Source: Nitrospirillum viridazoti
GTDB lineage: Bacteria > Pseudomonadota > Alphaproteobacteria > Azospirillales > Azospirillaceae
Length of the DNA: 64,000 nucleotides
NCBI RefSeq assembly: GCF_007827975.1
Contig: NZ_VITT01000012.1
Reading direction: 5' to 3' (one strand)
Below the pieces are notes generated by a model, which worked only from the letters and a program-made list of their open reading frames with translations, ran no database searches and was not told the origin of the DNA. Shown piece after piece: positions 26,008 through 34,432 of this stretch; position 1 is the first letter of the stretch, and each line of letters starts with the position of its first letter. The position numbers were made by a program, and so were the translations under genes.

Positions 26008-27087
26008 ATGACCGTTCAATTGGATCGCGCCGCTGCGGCGGAACGGCACAAGATCCGGCCGACGCTGCACCTGCTGCCGGCCACGCCGCGCACTGTGCAT
26101 TGGGGCTATTTCACCCCCGACCAGGCGCCGGCCCTGACGGTCAAGAGCGGCGACATCATCCAGGCGGAGGCCATCACCCACCACGCCGGCGACGCGCCGG
26201 ACCTGATGATGGACGAGGCGGTGGCCCGCATCTTCAAGGAAATCCCCGAGGCCGACCGCAACCCGGGCGTCCACATCATGACCGGCCCCATTTATGTCGA
26301 GGGCGCCAAGCCGGGCGACATGCTGGAGGTCCATTACCTGAAGATGACGCCCCGCACCCGCTACGGTTCCAACCTGGCGGCCAACTGGGGCCATCTGTTC
26401 AAGGAGATGGGGGAGAAGGAGCGGGTGACGATCTATGAGATCGACGCCATGAGCCAGCAGGCCCACGCCCTCTATGCCTACGACTTTCCCGGCCGCTACG
26501 ACGTGCCGGGCAAGATCACCAACTGCCCGGAATGCGACCGGCAGAAGGCCCTGCCCGGCGTGCGCGTTCCTGTGCGCCCGCACCTGGGCACGGCCGGCGT
26601 GGCGCCGGACGTGGCCGGCCGGGTCAGCACCATCCCGCCCGGCCTGCACGGCGGCAACATCGACAACTGGCGCATCGGCGCCGGCGCCACGATGTACTAT
26701 CCCGTCCAGGTCGACGGCGCGCTGTTCTCCATCGGCGACCCCCACGTCTCGCAGGGCGATGGCGAGTTGAGCGGCACCGCCATCGAGGCCTCGCTGAACG
26801 TCATGTTCCAGGTCTTCCTGCGCAAGGACTTCCGCTTCCCGTCCCCGCTGCTGGAAACGCCGGACTGCTGGATCGTCCACGGCTTCGACCCCGACCTGAA
26901 CGTGGCCATGCGCAACGCCTCGGTCGACATGCTGAAGCTGTTGACCGAGCAGCAGAACCTAAGCCGTGACGACGCTTATTCGCTGATGAGCATCGCGGCC
27001 GACTTCGGCGTCACCCAGGTGGTGGACGGAACCCAGGGCATCCATGTGCGCATTCCCCGCGGCGTGTTCCCGCCGCGCGAGGACTGA
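26008..27087 (+). CDS. Acetamidase/formamidase family protein
   Basis: A 359-residue FmdA/AmdA-family amidase that releases ammonia from short amides. Recognisable parts are TVHWGYFTPDQAPALTVKSG near the N-terminus, HIMTGPIYVEGAKPGDMLEV, and FSIGDPHVSQGDGELSGTAI in the C-terminal half, a family hallmark. The start ATG 26008 follows AGGGGGAC. It is divergent from the M20 gene across 277 bp and is the first gene of the plus-strand Rieske operon. Formamide or another small amide released by ring cleavage is the inferred substrate. Confidence 0.9.
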   Translation: MTVQLDRAAAAERHKIRPTLHLLPATPRTVHWGYFTPDQAPALTVKSGDIIQAEAITHHAGDAPDLMMDEAVARIFKEIPEADRNPGVHIMTGPIYVEGAKPGDMLEVHYLKMTPRTRYGSNLAANWGHLFKEMGEKERVTIYEIDAMSQQAHALYAYDFPGRYDVPGKITNCPECDRQKALPGVRVPVRPHLGTAGVAPDVAGRVSTIPPGLHGGNIDNWRIGAGATMYYPVQVDGALFSIGDPHVSQGDGELSGTAIEASLNVMFQVFLRKDFRFPSPLLETPDCWIVHGFDPDLNVAMRNASVDMLKLLTEQQNLSRDDAYSLMSIAADFGVTQVVDGTQGIHVRIPRGVFPPRED

Positions 27088-27135
27088 CGCCGCGACGATC
27101 AGACAAACAAGGGGCATGGCGTGGGGGTTCAAACG

Positions 27136-28323
27136 ATGAAGCACTCTTTCCTGAATGACGCCTTTTTCAGCGGCCTGGACAGTTCGGCCCTGGGGGTGGA
27201 GGCGGCGGAGACCTTGCCGCCGCTGTGCTACACCGACCGCGAATTCTATGAGTTCGAGAAAGAGGCGCTGTTCAATCACGAATGGCTGTGCGTGGGCCGG
27301 GAATCCTGGGTGAAGGAGACGGGCGACTACTTCACCACCAGCATCATCGATGAACCCATCGTGGTGGCGCGGGGCCGGGACGGCGTGATCCGCGCCATGT
27401 CCAGCGTCTGCCAGCACCGCGCCATGCTGGTGGCGGAGGGGCAGGGCAATACCCGCGCCTTCCTGTGCCCCTATCACCACTGGTCCTACGGGCTGGACGG
27501 CCAGCTGGTCGGCGCGCCGGCCATGGAGAAGACCTGCAACTTCGACAAGAAGGACATCAAGCTTCCCCAGTTCAAGGTCGAGGTCTGGCACGGCTTCATC
27601 TTCGTCAACTTCGACCTGGACGCCCCCGCATTGGCCCCCCGCCTGGCGGCACTGGAAGGGGTGATGGCCCCTTATTCCATGGCGACGCTGAACGGCCCGG
27701 CACCGGACCGGGACATCAAGTTCCCCTGGAACTGGAAGGTGATGTTCGAGAACAACAACGACGGCTATCACGCCAACCGCCTGCACGGCGGCGCCCTGCA
27801 TGACTTCGTGCCCTCGCGCCTGGCCGCCTTTCCCGACGACCTGCCGGCCGACACGGCGGGCTATTACCGCACCAACGGCACCCTGCACGCCGACGCCAGT
27901 TTCAACCCCACGCAGAAGGCCATCCTGCCGGTCTTCCCCGCGCTGGGGGAGGCGGAGCGCAACCGCATGCTATTCGTCAACGTGCCGCCCACCCTGTCTC
28001 TGGTCATCACCAGCGACATGATCATCTACCTGATCCTGCGGGCGGATGGGGCCGAGACGCACCTGATGGACCAGGGCTATCTGGTGGCGCCGGGCGCGAT
28101 GGAGGACCCGCTGTTCAACGACAAGCTGGCGATGAACAAGCATTCCACCGCCGCCATCATCGCCCAGGACCTGCATGTGGATGAGATGGTGCAGGTGGGC
28201 CTGCGCTCCCGCCATGCCATCCGCGGCCGCTATTCCTGGCAGGAACAGGCGCAGCGGGAATTCAACGGCTGGCTGGTGCGCCGGTACCAGCACACCTGGG
28301 CCCGCACCAAGCCCGCCGCCTGA
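27136..28323 (+). CDS. Rieske non-heme iron oxygenase, alpha subunit
   Basis: A 395-residue ring-hydroxylating oxygenase. The Rieske cluster ligands are Cys92-x-His94 and Cys111-x-x-His114 (CQHRAML; CPYHHW). The catalytic iron site has His212 and His217 in NNNDGYHANRLHGG, with Asp209 as electron bridge. No beta subunit is encoded nearby, so it is probably an alpha-only (phthalate/vanillate or CntA-like) type. Electrons would come from the reductase at 29142. ATG 27136 is preferred over GTG 27121. The substrate is not predictable; the neighbouring extradiol dioxygenase suggests an aromatic. Confidence 0.9.
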   Translation: MKHSFLNDAFFSGLDSSALGVEAAETLPPLCYTDREFYEFEKEALFNHEWLCVGRESWVKETGDYFTTSIIDEPIVVARGRDGVIRAMSSVCQHRAMLVAEGQGNTRAFLCPYHHWSYGLDGQLVGAPAMEKTCNFDKKDIKLPQFKVEVWHGFIFVNFDLDAPALAPRLAALEGVMAPYSMATLNGPAPDRDIKFPWNWKVMFENNNDGYHANRLHGGALHDFVPSRLAAFPDDLPADTAGYYRTNGTLHADASFNPTQKAILPVFPALGEAERNRMLFVNVPPTLSLVITSDMIIYLILRADGAETHLMDQGYLVAPGAMEDPLFNDKLAMNKHSTAAIIAQDLHVDEMVQVGLRSRHAIRGRYSWQEQAQREFNGWLVRRYQHTWARTKPAA

Positions 28324-28340
28324 GCCTTAAGGAACACAGC

Positions 28341-29126
28341 ATGACTCGTCTGCCCACCATCTTCTTCGGCCATGGCAGCCCCATGAACGCCCTGGAGGAC
28401 AACGTCTGCACCCGGGAATGGACCAGGATCGGGGGGCTTCTGGGCGCGCCCAAGGCCATCCTGGTCATCTCCGCCCACTGGTACACCCGGGGCACGGCGG
28501 TGACGGCGATGGAGCGGCCGCCCACCATCCATGATTTCGGCGCCTTCCCCCAGGCCCTGTTCGACGTCCGCTATCCAGCACCGGGCAGCCCGGCCCTGGC
28601 CAAGCGGGTGGCGGAGGTGCTGGCCCCCCTGCCCGTGATCCAGGACCAGAAATGGGGTCTGGACCACGGCACCTGGTCGGTGCTGGTGAAGGCGTTCCCC
28701 AAGGCCGACATTCCGGTGGTGCAGCTGAGCATGGACGGAACCCAGCCGGCCGCCCACCATTTCGAGGTGGGGCGTCGGCTGGCGACTCTGCGCGACGAGG
28801 GCGTGCTGATCGTGGGCACCGGCAATGTTGTCCACAACCTGGGGCGCATGAACTGGGACCCCAGCACCCCGCCCTATCCCTGGGCGGCCCGCTTCAACGA
28901 CCTGGTGAAGCAGTGCATCGCCAGCGACACGCCCCAGCCCATGATCGACTTCCAGAAGGCCGGGCCGGACGCCGCCGCCAGCATCCCGTCACCCGACCAT
29001 TTCCTGCCCTTCCTCTATGTGTTGGGCACGCGCCAGCCGGGCGACGCCGTCACTTTGGTCAACGACCGGGTGGAACACGGCTCGCTCAGCATGCTGACCG
29101 TCGCCTTCGGCGACCTGGCCGCCTGA
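28341..29126 (+). CDS. DODA-type class III extradiol ring-cleavage dioxygenase
   Basis: A 261-residue enzyme of the 4,5-DOPA dioxygenase (YgiD/LigB) family. It opens a catechol ring beside the hydroxyls using a single metal. Likely metal ligands are His11 (FFGHGSPMNAL) and His46 (ISAHWYT), with a further histidine in GTGNVVHN; GLDHGTWSVL is also typical. It lies 17 bases after the Rieske gene and 15 before the reductase gene, so it is in the same operon. The three fit a hydroxylate-then-cleave sequence. Confidence 0.9.
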   Translation: MTRLPTIFFGHGSPMNALEDNVCTREWTRIGGLLGAPKAILVISAHWYTRGTAVTAMERPPTIHDFGAFPQALFDVRYPAPGSPALAKRVAEVLAPLPVIQDQKWGLDHGTWSVLVKAFPKADIPVVQLSMDGTQPAAHHFEVGRRLATLRDEGVLIVGTGNVVHNLGRMNWDPSTPPYPWAARFNDLVKQCIASDTPQPMIDFQKAGPDAAASIPSPDHFLPFLYVLGTRQPGDAVTLVNDRVEHGSLSMLTVAFGDLAA

Positions 29127-29141
29127 CGGGGGTATGGGACG

Positions 29142-30134
29142 ATGACCGGCGCCGATGACTGGTTCCCCGTGCGCGTCACCGCCAAGGTGCGGGATGGGGA
29201 CGACGTCTTCCTGTTCGACCTGGCCGACCCCGCGGGCGCCCCCCTGCCGTCCTTCCAGCCCGGCGCGCACATCGATGTGGCGGTGGAGAGAGCGGTGGAC
29301 GGCACCGGCCTGACGCGCCAGTACTCCCTGTACAGCGCGCCGGCCGACACCCGCCGCTACGGCATCGCCGTGCAGCGGGAGGCCGAGGGCCGCGGCGGAT
29401 CGCGCACCCTGTGCGACACGGTGGCCGCGGGCGATACCGTGCGCATCCGCCGGCCCCGCGCCCTGTTCACCCTGGCGGCCGGGGCGACGTCGCATGTCAT
29501 GATCGCCGGCGGCATCGGCATCACGCCCCTGCTGTCCATGGCGTCCCACCTGGCGGGGGATGGCAGCGTCACGCTGCATTATTTGGTGCGCCGGCGCGAC
29601 CGCGCCGCCTTGCTGGACGCCGCCCGCCAGGCGGTGGGGCCGGAGAACCTGCACCTGCACGTGACGGCGGAAACGGGGCGGCCCGATCTGGCCCGGCTGA
29701 TCGGGCCCCCGGCACGCGGCCGCCATCTCTACCTCTGCGGCCCCGCCCCGCTGTTGGACGCGGCGACCGCCGCCGCCCGGGGGCTGGGCTGGCCGGAAAG
29801 CCATGTCCATCTGGAGCGTTTCGCCGCCGATGGCGCGGCGAATGCCGTAGCGAACGCCGGGGCCAACCGCCCCTTCCTGCTGCGCCTGCGCTCCACCGGT
29901 GCCGTCATCCCGGTCATGGCGGACCAGACAGCGGCCGAGGCCCTGGCCGGCGCCAATGTGGAACTGCCCATCTCCTGCGCCGAAGGGGTGTGCGGCGCCT
30001 GCATCACCGGTGTGCTGGACGGCACGCCGGAGCATCGTGACTGCGTCCTGACGGAGGCGGAGCATAAGGCGAACCGCCTGTTCACCCCCTGCTGTTCCCG
30101 CGCAGTCAGCGAGATGCTGGTGGTGGACCTTTAA
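29142..30134 (+). CDS. PDR/VanB-family oxidoreductase with C-terminal [2Fe-2S] domain
   Basis: A 330-residue electron-transfer protein. Domain order is flavin-binding barrel (TRQYSLYSAP, about residue 60), NAD-binding domain (IAGGIGITPLLSM, about 122-135), and C-terminal plant-type ferredoxin with SCAEGVCGAC and a fourth cysteine near the end. It should pass electrons from NADH to the Rieske oxygenase encoded 0.8 kb upstream. It is the last gene of the operon; a terminator hairpin follows 35 bp after its stop. Confidence 0.9.
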   Translation: MTGADDWFPVRVTAKVRDGDDVFLFDLADPAGAPLPSFQPGAHIDVAVERAVDGTGLTRQYSLYSAPADTRRYGIAVQREAEGRGGSRTLCDTVAAGDTVRIRRPRALFTLAAGATSHVMIAGGIGITPLLSMASHLAGDGSVTLHYLVRRRDRAALLDAARQAVGPENLHLHVTAETGRPDLARLIGPPARGRHLYLCGPAPLLDAATAAARGLGWPESHVHLERFAADGAANAVANAGANRPFLLRLRSTGAVIPVMADQTAAEALAGANVELPISCAEGVCGACITGVLDGTPEHRDCVLTEAEHKANRLFTPCCSRAVSEMLVVDL

Positions 30135-30169
30135 GAACCCCTGCCCGGACCACAACACCGCAAGGTCCA

Positions 30170-30195
30170 ACGGCGCCCCGCAGGTGGGGCGCCGT
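30170..30195. terminator. Bidirectional terminator between reductase and AraC genes
   Basis: ACGGCGCCCC and GGGGCGCCGT form a perfect 10-bp stem around GCAGGT in the 80-bp gap between convergent genes. There is only a weak T-run on the plus side. Confidence 0.65.
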
Positions 30196-30214
30196 CGCCG
30201 TTTATAGGCCGGCC

Positions 30215-31240
30215 CTATTCCGCGAACTGACGGACGGCGGCACCCTCCGTGCCCGCGCCGGGCGGCACCTGGAAATCGCCGTTGTCGTTATCGGCCAGGC
30301 CCGCCGACTGGCGATACGCGCGCGGGGTGGTGCCATACCGGTCACGGAAGGCGCGGCTGAAGTGCGCCGCCTCGTTGAAGCCCCACCGGAAGCAGATCTG
30401 GGAAATGCCGAGATGGGCGAAGGTGGGGTTGATAAGGTCATGCCGACAGCGTTCCAGCCGCCGGTTGCGGACATAGCCGCTGAAGGTCTGGTCGACCTCC
30501 TTGAACAGCTTTTGCAGATAGCGGGCGGAGCCGCCATATTCGTTGGCCACGTCCTCCAGCGTCAGGTCCGGATCGCTGAGCCGGGTCTCGATGATCTGGC
30601 AGATGCGCTGCAGCGCCATGGAGCGGATGCCGGCCGACCCGCGCGCCGTCTGCACCTGCGGATTGTCGGCCAGGGCGGTCATCAGGAACTCCGACAACGC
30701 CATGTCGATAGGCCGCAGCGGACCTTCGGTCAAAGTGCCGAATGTTTCTGCCAAAGCCTTGAGCATTCCCGAAAGCACGTGCCCAATTCCTGACCGCCCC
30801 GGCAAATGCAAAACACCGAAAGATAGCGGCGTTATCAATCGAGGGTTGACGGCCGACTTGGGAATGAGAGCATACAGGACCTGGAATTTGGTGCTGAAGG
30901 ACAATGAGGCGGGGATTCCCGTCTGGCCATAGATGATATCCTGCGGCGCCAGCTCCAGTTTACCACCCGGATGAGTCAAGGTGGCGCTGCCCTCGATCAA
31001 GACAATCAGCCAAACGGCGTCCAATTTCTTCATCAGACGGCCGGATATTTCCTGCGGTGAGGAAGTGATGCGGGCGAATTCGATGCCAAGGGGCGACTTG
31101 AGGCAAAACAATTTGGCGAAGAAGTCTTCATCTTCTGGCAAATGGTCCAGTGGAAGCTTCAGTTTTTCCAGCGCGTCGCGCCATACATCGCGACGCTGCT
31201 CGACGGGGAACTGATCGGTGATCAAGTGCCATGCGGTCAT
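30215..31240 (-). CDS. AraC-family regulator, probably of the Rieske operon
   Basis: A 341-residue regulator. The N-terminal half resembles the AraC-binding-like cupin of the NphR/FeaR group, and the C-terminal HTH pair (about residues 215-315) contains LTLEDVANEYGGSARYLQKL and ICFRWGFNEAAHFSRAFRDR. The DNA coding the N-terminal half is visibly less GC-rich than its neighbours, which may hint at a different history. It converges on the Rieske operon. Regulators of this group control aromatic and amine oxygenase operons, so the role is inferred from position. Confidence 0.87.
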   Translation of the reverse strand: MTAWHLITDQFPVEQRRDVWRDALEKLKLPLDHLPEDEDFFAKLFCLKSPLGIEFARITSSPQEISGRLMKKLDAVWLIVLIEGSATLTHPGGKLELAPQDIIYGQTGIPASLSFSTKFQVLYALIPKSAVNPRLITPLSFGVLHLPGRSGIGHVLSGMLKALAETFGTLTEGPLRPIDMALSEFLMTALADNPQVQTARGSAGIRSMALQRICQIIETRLSDPDLTLEDVANEYGGSARYLQKLFKEVDQTFSGYVRNRRLERCRHDLINPTFAHLGISQICFRWGFNEAAHFSRAFRDRYGTTPRAYRQSAGLADNDNGDFQVPPGAGTEGAAVRQFAE

Positions 31241-31396
31241 CGGAACCCTCGCGCCCCCGTGTTGTCAGGCGACAGGCCGCCCCTGCTGGCGGCCGCGACT
31301 ACCGGATTAAGCGCAACATCCATACCGTTAAGAATCAAAATCATTTAGCCGGCAGGCGGCCGCACGCGCCAGGCGCGGGCCCCGGCAAGCCGTTGT

Positions 31397-32353
31397 TTAC
31401 GTATCAGCGATCGGGGACGCCAGGGGGTCTGGCGGTTCCAGCGAGGCGGTATCGGCAACCGGCCATTCCGCCATCAGCCGCCGTCGCCAGACGCGTGGCG
31501 CCTCGCCACTCTGCTTGTTGAAAAAGCGGGAGAAGTAGGCCGGATCCTCGAAGCCCAGTTCATAGGCCACGGCAGCAATGGTCTGGCCGCTGTAGAGGAT
31601 CAGGCGCTTGGCCTCGGTCATCAGCCGGTCCTGGATCAGGCCGATGGCGGGCCGCCCCGTAACCGCCAGGCAGGCCGCGCGCAAGGTGGAGGAGGAGGTG
31701 CGCAACTCCGTCAGGTAAGCGTCCAGCGGCCGGTGGCTGCGGTAGTGCCGCTCCACCAGAGCGCGGAAGGCCGCCACCAGCGCCACCTGGCCGGAGCGGC
31801 CGCCGGCCGCCGCGCTCATCGCCTCGGGCGGGCGCGCCACCCGCAGCATGGCGGCCAGTAGCAGCAGCATATGCCCCTCCGCCGCCGCGCGGTGGCCGGC
31901 ACCCTGGCTGCGCAGTTCACCCAGGATGCCATCGGCGGCGGCCAGCACGGCGGCGAAGGCCTGCCCCTGCCCCGCCATATCCAGGCAGGCGGGTTCCCGC
32001 GTCAGGACGGCGAAGGTGGGATCGCGCTGGGCCAAGCCGCGCAGGATGCGGTCGGACAGGGTGACGACCCAGCCTATGGTGCCGCGGGCGAAGGCGAAGC
32101 CATGCACCACGCCGGCCGGCACCAAGATCAGGGTGGGCCCATCGAAGGTCCAGGTGCGCTGGTCCGCCTGCACCTGCCCCGCCCCTTCGCGGATGGCCAG
32201 GAACTGCACCAGGTCGCCATGCTGGTGCGGGCGGATGCGCCAATCCACCAGGCTGCTGCGGTCCTCAATCAGCTCCACATGCAGGAAGCGGTCCTCGGCC
32301 GTGGCCGGCGCCTCGCCATACAGGGAAAAGACGGGGATGTCCGGACGGCTCAT
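31397..32353 (-). CDS. AraC-family regulator next to pobA (PobR-like)
   Basis: A 318-residue regulator. It has an N-terminal cupin (HQHGDLVQFLAIREGAGQVQ, then LILVPAGVVHGFAF) and a C-terminal HTH pair with IAAVAYELGFEDPAYFSRFF. It is divergent from pobA across 263 bp containing AraC-style direct repeats. AraC-type PobR proteins activate pobA with 4-hydroxybenzoate in several proteobacteria, so the same role is inferred. The frame is open to a TTG at 32386, but ATG 32353 gives the usual N-terminus (MSRPDIPVFSLYGEA). Confidence 0.86.
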   Translation of the reverse strand: MSRPDIPVFSLYGEAPATAEDRFLHVELIEDRSSLVDWRIRPHQHGDLVQFLAIREGAGQVQADQRTWTFDGPTLILVPAGVVHGFAFARGTIGWVVTLSDRILRGLAQRDPTFAVLTREPACLDMAGQGQAFAAVLAAADGILGELRSQGAGHRAAAEGHMLLLLAAMLRVARPPEAMSAAAGGRSGQVALVAAFRALVERHYRSHRPLDAYLTELRTSSSTLRAACLAVTGRPAIGLIQDRLMTEAKRLILYSGQTIAAVAYELGFEDPAYFSRFFNKQSGEAPRVWRRRLMAEWPVADTASLEPPDPLASPIADT

Positions 32354-32393
32354 GACCGCCGCGTCGGCGTGGTGGAAAAATGCCAAGAATAGA

Positions 32394-32430
32394 TCGATAT
32401 GGCCGATAACATGTATCGATAGGCTCGATA
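32394..32430. promoter_or_regulatory. AraC-type operator: paired TCGATA repeats upstream of pobA
   Basis: TCGATA occurs at 32394, 32416 and 32425, with CCGATA at 32403. They form two pairs of 9-bp spacing, offset by 22 bp (about two helical turns), just upstream of the AraC gene start and about 190 bp before pobA. Direct repeats of this type are how AraC proteins contact DNA. The remaining 32431-32616 shows no further clear sites. Confidence 0.5.
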
Positions 32431-32616
32431 GTTCTAGTGCCCCGCCCCGTTAGGTGGGCAGACGGTTATCTTGGGCGATCGTTGCGAAAAAATCCAATTT
32501 TTGTGAACCCCCGTCCATTCCAGTAAGGCCTTGCCCACCCCTATCGTTCCGGGGTTGGCCGGCCTGATGCAGGTGGCCTGAGGATAAAAACGTCCAGGCT
32601 CGGGAGGCCTACCCCA

Positions 32617-33810
32617 ATGTCCGCAACACCCAAGATCCGCACCCAGGTCGGCATCGTCGGCGCCGGTCCCGCCGGGCTGTTCCTGTCGGAACTGCTGCAC
32701 CGGCACGGCATCGCCAGCGTCATTCTCGAATCCCGCACCCGGGAAGAGATCGAGGGCACCATCCGCGCCGGGGTGCTGGAGAACTGGACCGTCGACCTGA
32801 TGAACCAGCTGGGCGTGGGGGAGCGCATGATGCGCGAGGGCCATTTCCATACCGGCATCACCCTGCGCTTCAAGGGGCAGAGCCATCACCTGGACATGGT
32901 GGAACTGACCGGCGGCAAGAAGGTGACGGTCTATCCCCAGCATGAGGTGATCAAGGACTTGGTGGCCCACCGCCTGGCCCAAGGCGCGGAAATCCATTTC
33001 GGCGTGAAGGACGTGGCGCTGCACGACATCGTCAGCGACCGGCCGTTCATCACCTACGCCCAGGCCGATGGCACGCCGGCTATGCTGACCTGCGATTTCA
33101 TCGCCGGCTGCGACGGCTTCCACGGCCCCAGCCGCCAGGCCATCCCGGCCGCGGCGCGCAAGGAGTTTCAGAAGATCTACCCTTATGGCTGGCTGGGCAT
33201 CCTGACGGAGGCGCCGCCGTCCCACCATGAGTTGATCTACGCCCGCCATGATCGGGGCTTCGCCCTGCTGAGCATGCGGTCGCCGGAGATCCAGCGCCTG
33301 TACATCCAGTGCGATCCCAAGGACGACATGGCCCTGTGGCCCGACGCGCGCATCTGGTCGGAACTGCACCAGCGGCTGGAGACGGTGGACGGCTGGACCC
33401 TGACGGAAGGGCCCATCATCCAGAAGGGCATCATCGCCATGCGCAGCTTCGTCTGCGAGACCATGCGCCACGGCCGGTTGTTCCTGGCGGGCGACGCCGC
33501 CCACATCGTGCCGCCCACCGGCGCCAAAGGCCTGAACCTGGCCGTGGCCGACGTGCTGGTGCTGTCCCGCGCGCTGGAGAAATTCTACGCCCAGGGCGAC
33601 GGCGCCGGCCTGGACGCCTATGCCGCCACCTGCCTGGCCCGCATCTGGAAAGGCGAGCGCTTCTCCTGGTACATGACCACCATGCTGCACACCGATGAGG
33701 CCGCCAGCCCCTTCGAGCATCGCATCCGCGAGGCCGACCTGGATTACGTCGTCAGTTCCCGCGCCGCCGCCACCGCCCTGGCCGAGAACTATGTGGGGCT
33801 GCCCATCTGA
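32617..33810 (+). CDS. pobA: 4-hydroxybenzoate 3-monooxygenase
   Basis: A 397-residue flavoprotein hydroxylase that converts 4-hydroxybenzoate to protocatechuate using NADPH and O2. FAD-binding motifs are GIVGAGPAGLFLSELLHRHG at the N-terminus, a central DG motif in AGCDGFHGPSR, and FLAGDAAHIVPPTGAKGLNL. Length matches known PobA (about 390-397). The start ATG 32617 follows CGGGAGG. It feeds the pca genes at 36.7-42.6 kb and ends in a terminator, so it is monocistronic. Confidence 0.95.
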   Translation: MSATPKIRTQVGIVGAGPAGLFLSELLHRHGIASVILESRTREEIEGTIRAGVLENWTVDLMNQLGVGERMMREGHFHTGITLRFKGQSHHLDMVELTGGKKVTVYPQHEVIKDLVAHRLAQGAEIHFGVKDVALHDIVSDRPFITYAQADGTPAMLTCDFIAGCDGFHGPSRQAIPAAARKEFQKIYPYGWLGILTEAPPSHHELIYARHDRGFALLSMRSPEIQRLYIQCDPKDDMALWPDARIWSELHQRLETVDGWTLTEGPIIQKGIIAMRSFVCETMRHGRLFLAGDAAHIVPPTGAKGLNLAVADVLVLSRALEKFYAQGDGAGLDAYAATCLARIWKGERFSWYMTTMLHTDEAASPFEHRIREADLDYVVSSRAAATALAENYVGLPI

Positions 33811-33830
33811 CCACACGATATGACCCACCC

Positions 33831-33858
33831 GACGCGGCGGCCACCCGGCCGTCGCGTT
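33831..33858 (+). terminator. Terminator hairpin after pobA
   Basis: GACGCGGCGGCC (33831-33842) can pair with GGCCGTCGCGTT (33847-33858) through 12 positions, two by G-U, around ACCC. It is followed by GTTCTT. It lies 20 bp after the pobA stop. Confidence 0.55.
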
Positions 33859-33862
33859 GTTC

Positions 33863-33893
33863 TTGACTCATAGGGTTGATATCAACGTAAATA
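33863..33893 (+). promoter_or_regulatory. Promoter with MarR-type palindrome
   Basis: TTGACT (33863-33868) is a fair -35 box and TAAATA (33888-33893) a fair -10. Between them GTTGATATCAAC (33875-33886) is a perfect 12-bp palindrome of the kind MarR proteins bind. Autorepression of the MarR gene at 33898 is inferred. Transcription would begin close to that ATG, so the message may be nearly leaderless. Confidence 0.5.
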
Positions 33894-33897
33894 AGCC

Positions 33898-34401
33898 ATG
33901 TCCAAAACACTCGACATCGCCGCCACGGCCCTGGGCACGACGATGCCCGACGCCACCGTGCCCTATGCCACCACGCTGCATGTGCGCGACCATTGCCTGT
34001 GCCTGCATCTGCAGCGCGCCGCCCGCCGGGTGGCCCGACGGTTTGACGAGGCCCTGCGCCCAGTGGGCCTGACCAACGGCCAGTTCTCGCTGCTCATGTC
34101 GCTCAACCGGCCGATACCCGCCCGCCTCGGCCCGGTGGCCGAGGTGCTGGCGGTGGACCGCACCACCCTGACGGCGGCATTGAAGCCGCTGGAGCGGGAC
34201 GGCCTGCTGACCGTCACCGTGGATCCGGAGGACAGGCGCGGCCGCGTGCTGGCCCTGACCCCTGCCGGGCGCGACCGGCTGGCGGCGGCCGTGCCCGTCT
34301 GGCGCGCAACCCATGCGGAGATCGAGGGCTGGCTGGACACCGGCGATACCGGTCAACCGGGCCCCGACCGCCTGCGGGCGGACCTGGCCGCCCTTTCCTA
34401 A
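33898..34401 (+). CDS. MarR-family transcriptional regulator
   Basis: A 167-residue winged-helix regulator. Helices run through LHLQRAARRVARRFDEALRP, the recognition helix region is VLAVDRTTLTAALKPLERDG, and the wing is DPEDRRGRVLALT. It is followed after 31 bp by the DUF899 gene and is preceded by its own palindrome. The ATG at 33898 lacks a Shine-Dalgarno; an internal ATG at 33943 (MPDATVPYATTLHVRDH) is a possible alternative start. Its ligand is unknown; control of the DUF899 gene is the simplest inference. Confidence 0.87.
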   Translation: MSKTLDIAATALGTTMPDATVPYATTLHVRDHCLCLHLQRAARRVARRFDEALRPVGLTNGQFSLLMSLNRPIPARLGPVAEVLAVDRTTLTAALKPLERDGLLTVTVDPEDRRGRVLALTPAGRDRLAAAVPVWRATHAEIEGWLDTGDTGQPGPDRLRADLAALS

Positions 34402-34432
34402 ACGGCAAAAACCGACGGAGGAGTTCGTGACC

